Made by a program: the position numbers and the translations under genes
Shown here: positions 61,745 to 64,000 of the stretch, piece after piece
How the letters are laid out: each line of letters begins with the position of its first letter
Position numbering within the stretch: position 1 is the stretch's first letter
Source of the DNA: Aureisphaera sp963669405
GTDB lineage: Bacteria > Bacteroidota > Bacteroidia > Flavobacteriales > Flavobacteriaceae
Length of the DNA stretch: 64,000 nt
Assembly (NCBI GenBank): GCA_963669405.2
Contig: CAXXHF010000002.1
Location: 1,116,001 to 1,180,000 of the forward strand
Direction: 5' to 3'
Notes under the pieces: generated by a model
Seen by the model: the letters and a program-made list of their open reading frames with translations, nothing else
Databases searched by the model: none
Told to the model about the DNA's origin: nothing

Positions 61745-63034
61745 TTATTCCTCGTTATTCTTACGTATTTCTACCAATTCTATCTTGGTATTGGAAACTT
61801 CAACGATACGGATGGTGAAATTTTCAATTTCCAGAGTCTCATCCTGTTGCGGAATTTCTTCAGTGAAGTTAACAATCATCCCACCTAAAGTTTCATAAGT
61901 ATCTCTTTCAGGGAGATCCAATTTATATGTCTCATTTAGATGATCTACCTCCAGACGCGCAGAAAATCGATAGTGATTTTCCGCCAACTGAATCTCGATG
62001 AGAGCAACAGAATCATGCTCATCTTCAATTTCCCCGAAAAGCTCTTCTATAATATCTTCCACGGTTATAATTCCAGAAGTTCCTCCATATTCATCTATGA
62101 CCACTGCAATGCTTTTCCTCTTTTTACTCAAAATATTGAGTACGTCCTTAGCCAACATAGTCTCCGGCACAAAAACCACAGGCATTAAAATCTTTTTAAG
62201 TACTGGAGGTTTCTTAAAAAGTTCGAATGAATGAACATACCCAAGAATATCGTCAATACTATCATTGTATACCAAAATCTTGGAAAGCCCCATCTCTGTG
62301 AACAATTTCCCCAATTCCTTTGGTGTAGTATGAATTTCTACCGCAATTACTTCGGTCCGGGGAATCATAACCTCTCTTGCTTTTACCTCAGAAAATTCCA
62401 AGGCGTTCTGAAAAATTTGGATCTCACTATCTATTTCGTCTTTCTGCTCCAAGGTTTCCATCTGCTCACTGATGTAATTGCCCAATTCTACTTTACTGAA
62501 ACTAAGCTGCACAGCATCTCCCTCAGTTTTAAAAAACACTTTTAACACCAAATCCGAAATCCAGATAATGAATTCAGAAACGATGGAAAACAACAAGTAA
62601 AATAGGTATGCTGGGAAAGCAAAAACCTTCACCAATTTATTGGCATAAATCTGAAAGAATACTTTGGGGAGAAACTCTGCCGTTAATAAGATGATCAACG
62701 TAGATATTACAGTTTGTGTAAGCAAGCTCAATTCTCCTAAAGCATAATTGACCACTACATAATCTGAAGGTAAATATGATTGGAACCAGCTCACCAACAG
62801 TTCACCCATAAAAAGCCCATACACCACCAGTGCGATATTATTACCCACCAACATGGTCGCAATAAATTTAGACGGGCGTCTGGTTATTCGTTGTAATATT
62901 TGGGCTAGGAAATTGCTTTGCTTCTTTTCAATTTCTAAATGGATCTTATTAGCCGAAACAAAGGCTATTTCCATACCTGAAAAGAAAGCAGAAAGTATTA
63001 GGGATAGGACAATAATCAGAATTTGAAATTCCAT
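61745..63034 (-). CDS. CNNM/CorC-type membrane protein with CBS domains
   Basis: A 429-residue protein. The N-terminal DUF21 (CNNM) membrane domain has about four helices (residues 1-160). A pair of CBS domains follows (about 205-325, MIPRTEVIAVEIHTTPKEL and AVVIDEYGGTSGIITVEDII). A C-terminal CorC_HlyC domain (about 345-425) ends the protein. Such proteins are linked to magnesium/cobalt transport or its regulation; hemolysin names for them are historical. GldE of gliding bacteria belongs to the same family, but this copy is not next to other gld genes. The small protein gene directly precedes it. Confidence 0.9.
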   Translation of the reverse strand: MEFQILIIVLSLILSAFFSGMEIAFVSANKIHLEIEKKQSNFLAQILQRITRRPSKFIATMLVGNNIALVVYGLFMGELLVSWFQSYLPSDYVVVNYALGELSLLTQTVISTLIILLTAEFLPKVFFQIYANKLVKVFAFPAYLFYLLFSIVSEFIIWISDLVLKVFFKTEGDAVQLSFSKVELGNYISEQMETLEQKDEIDSEIQIFQNALEFSEVKAREVMIPRTEVIAVEIHTTPKELGKLFTEMGLSKILVYNDSIDDILGYVHSFELFKKPPVLKKILMPVVFVPETMLAKDVLNILSKKRKSIAVVIDEYGGTSGIITVEDIIEELFGEIEDEHDSVALIEIQLAENHYRFSARLEVDHLNETYKLDLPERDTYETLGGMIVNFTEEIPQQDETLEIENFTIRIVEVSNTKIELVEIRKNNEE

Positions 63035-63235
63035 TTACTGATCTTCATTACGCTGCTCTAATCGCTTCCTAAACCTTCTTTTGAAAATGAACATAAAAAT
63101 AGCCACTACTCCAAAAAAGCCAAACAAATAAGCTCTGCCTCTATCGGATTCCCAGCTGGTTATTACAATGTACACTGAAAGGGCCGCCATAATGATATAG
63201 GCATATTCAAAGAGTTGATAGATTTTACTGCTCAT
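63035..63235 (-). CDS. small membrane protein
   Basis: A 66-residue protein with two hydrophobic segments (about 8-25 and 32-49) and a basic, then acidic tail (KRRFRKRLEQRNEDQ). Its start overlaps the lptC stop by 11 bases, and its stop abuts the start of the CNNM/CBS gene, which argues for a real, translated gene. No known motif. Confidence 0.75.
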   Translation of the reverse strand: MSSKIYQLFEYAYIIMAALSVYIVITSWESDRGRAYLFGFFGVVAIFMFIFKRRFRKRLEQRNEDQ

Positions 63236-63779
63236 CAGGTTTTTGGTTTTGGTCGATCATTTGAATACCGTCGTTCTTACGGGATAAAAATACGGTAAAA
63301 TCTTCATTTGCATCAAAACGGGCTCCATCATTATAGGAACCATCATTAAAAGTAATACGATATGGCTTATCGGTAAAGACCCATTTATTGTTTTGGTCCC
63401 AGTAGAGTTGTTCAGCATTCAGTACGTTTCCGTCTGAAGTGACCAACACCACATTCTTTCGTAAATCTACAATTCCAGTTAATGGATATCGAACCGCATA
63501 CTCTGAAGTAACCGTGCTCTTTTCCCCATTTTCGTAAAAGTTAACTTCTACTCCTTCTGGAAATTCCTCATACCCAAAATCCATATTTCCATAGTTGAGC
63601 AATTTTTGGGTATCCATGGTAGAAACTACCCTTCCTGAATCTGTATACACCATTTTTATGCCCAAACCTTCACCAGCCGGCAGTCCATCTTCTTGAATTA
63701 GTTTCTGGACGTTTTTATAATTTCCTTCACAAGAAAAAAACGTGATGGTTGCAAAAACAACCACCACGTTTCTTAACAT
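63225..63779 (-). CDS. lptC: LPS export ABC transporter periplasmic protein LptC
   Basis: A 184-residue LptC with a lipoprotein-like signal (MLRNVVVVFATITFFSC, Cys17). The OstA/LptC-type beta-jellyroll follows, with GLGIKMVYTDSGRV, FPEGVEVNFYENGEK and VTSDGNVLNAEQLYWDQN. It passes lipopolysaccharide from the inner-membrane LptBFG to LptA. I used the ATG at 63777-63779. The frame is open 18 bases further up, but the shorter version gives a normal signal. It follows the partial gene at the right edge. Confidence 0.88.
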   Translation of the reverse strand: MLRNVVVVFATITFFSCEGNYKNVQKLIQEDGLPAGEGLGIKMVYTDSGRVVSTMDTQKLLNYGNMDFGYEEFPEGVEVNFYENGEKSTVTSEYAVRYPLTGIVDLRKNVVLVTSDGNVLNAEQLYWDQNNKWVFTDKPYRITFNDGSYNDGARFDANEDFTVFLSRKNDGIQMIDQNQKPDEQ

Positions 63780-63799
63780 GTATTTTATAGTTAACATTC

Positions 63800-64000
63800 T
63801 TATAGACTAGGAACTCTAACGCTTCCTCCTACCCAACAACTAAAGCTTACGGTTTTACCCGCCATACCTTCGCTAAAGATGTCACTCTTACTAGGAGCAC
63901 GTTGTCTATAACTACTGGCAGCACTTCTAGCAGAACCTGCAATAGAAGGATCTACACGAGCAGCCTTATCGGCCATTTGCGCAGCAAGCCAGTTAATAGC
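63800..64000 (-). CDS. 3' end of a gene for a secreted protein (cut by the window edge)
   Basis: The last 66 codons and stop of a gene that starts beyond the right edge. The end includes ADKAARVDPSIAGSARSAA and KSDIFSEGMAGKTVSFSCW, then GGSVRVPSL. In flavobacteria the gene upstream of lptC often encodes a secreted TPR protein with a similar C-terminus, so this is the likeliest identity. It is based on position and a short match only. Confidence 0.55.
   Translation of the reverse strand, partial: AINWLAAQMADKAARVDPSIAGSARSAASSYRQRAPSKSDIFSEGMAGKTVSFSCWVGGSVRVPSL

Overview
The window is AT-rich chromosomal DNA of a member of the Bacteroidetes, almost certainly family Flavobacteriaceae. The evidence is the gliding/type IX secretion genes gldKLMN, Bacteroidetes-type -7 promoter boxes (TAnnTTTG), no clear Shine-Dalgarno sequences before most genes, a T9SS type A C-terminal sorting domain, the flavobacterial exosortase XrtF pair, a HYC_CC_PP protein and a GYDIA-family GHMP kinase. 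The genus cannot be fixed from the sequence alone. I saw no rRNA, tRNA, CRISPR array or insertion sequence. No gene-free stretch exceeds about 200 bases.

Layout. 1-8.0 kb (minus): gldN (cut by the window edge), gldM, gldL, gldK, an arginase-fold protein and topA. 8.2-18.3 kb: a membrane protein, miaB, a lipoprotein, then a conserved run of sigma-54 activator, LptE, TPR protein, secG, groES and groEL, followed by mtnN and a lipoprotein. 18.4-22.2 kb (minus): a probable copper/metal group (HMA protein, TonB receptor, HYC_CC_PP protein, DUF3347 protein). 22.2-25.0 kb: exosortase XrtF with its partner, a free-methionine-sulfoxide-reductase-like GAF protein and a MacB-type permease. 25.1-32.2 kb: purH and the cell-shape operon mreB-mreC-mreD-mrdA-rodA.

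32.3-42.1 kb is the accessory part. It holds an unknown secreted protein, a DNA/RNA endonuclease, a broken lipoprotein gene, a LytS-type TPR sensor kinase, an intact lipoprotein, a second paralogous kinase, one LytTR response regulator, a second intact lipoprotein and a T9SS cargo protein. The two intact lipoprotein genes have matching upstream regions. Each has a 9-base direct repeat with a 21-base period, the same 53-base gap to a -7-like box and the same 29-base gap to the start codon. I read this as a LytTR-controlled surface-lipoprotein regulon with a duplicated sensor. It is the best candidate here for an undescribed system.

42.2-64 kb: an orphan OppC-type permease, the Prc/Tsp protease, surE, a small membrane protein, lpxB, an NlpC/P60 lipoprotein, ComEC, two thioredoxin-like proteins, two POT peptide transporters with a DPP-IV peptidase (a dipeptide-utilisation group), HMG-CoA reductase with a GYDIA kinase (mevalonate pathway), a PpiD/SurA-type foldase, a CNNM/CBS membrane protein, a small membrane protein, LptC and the 3' end of a further secreted protein.
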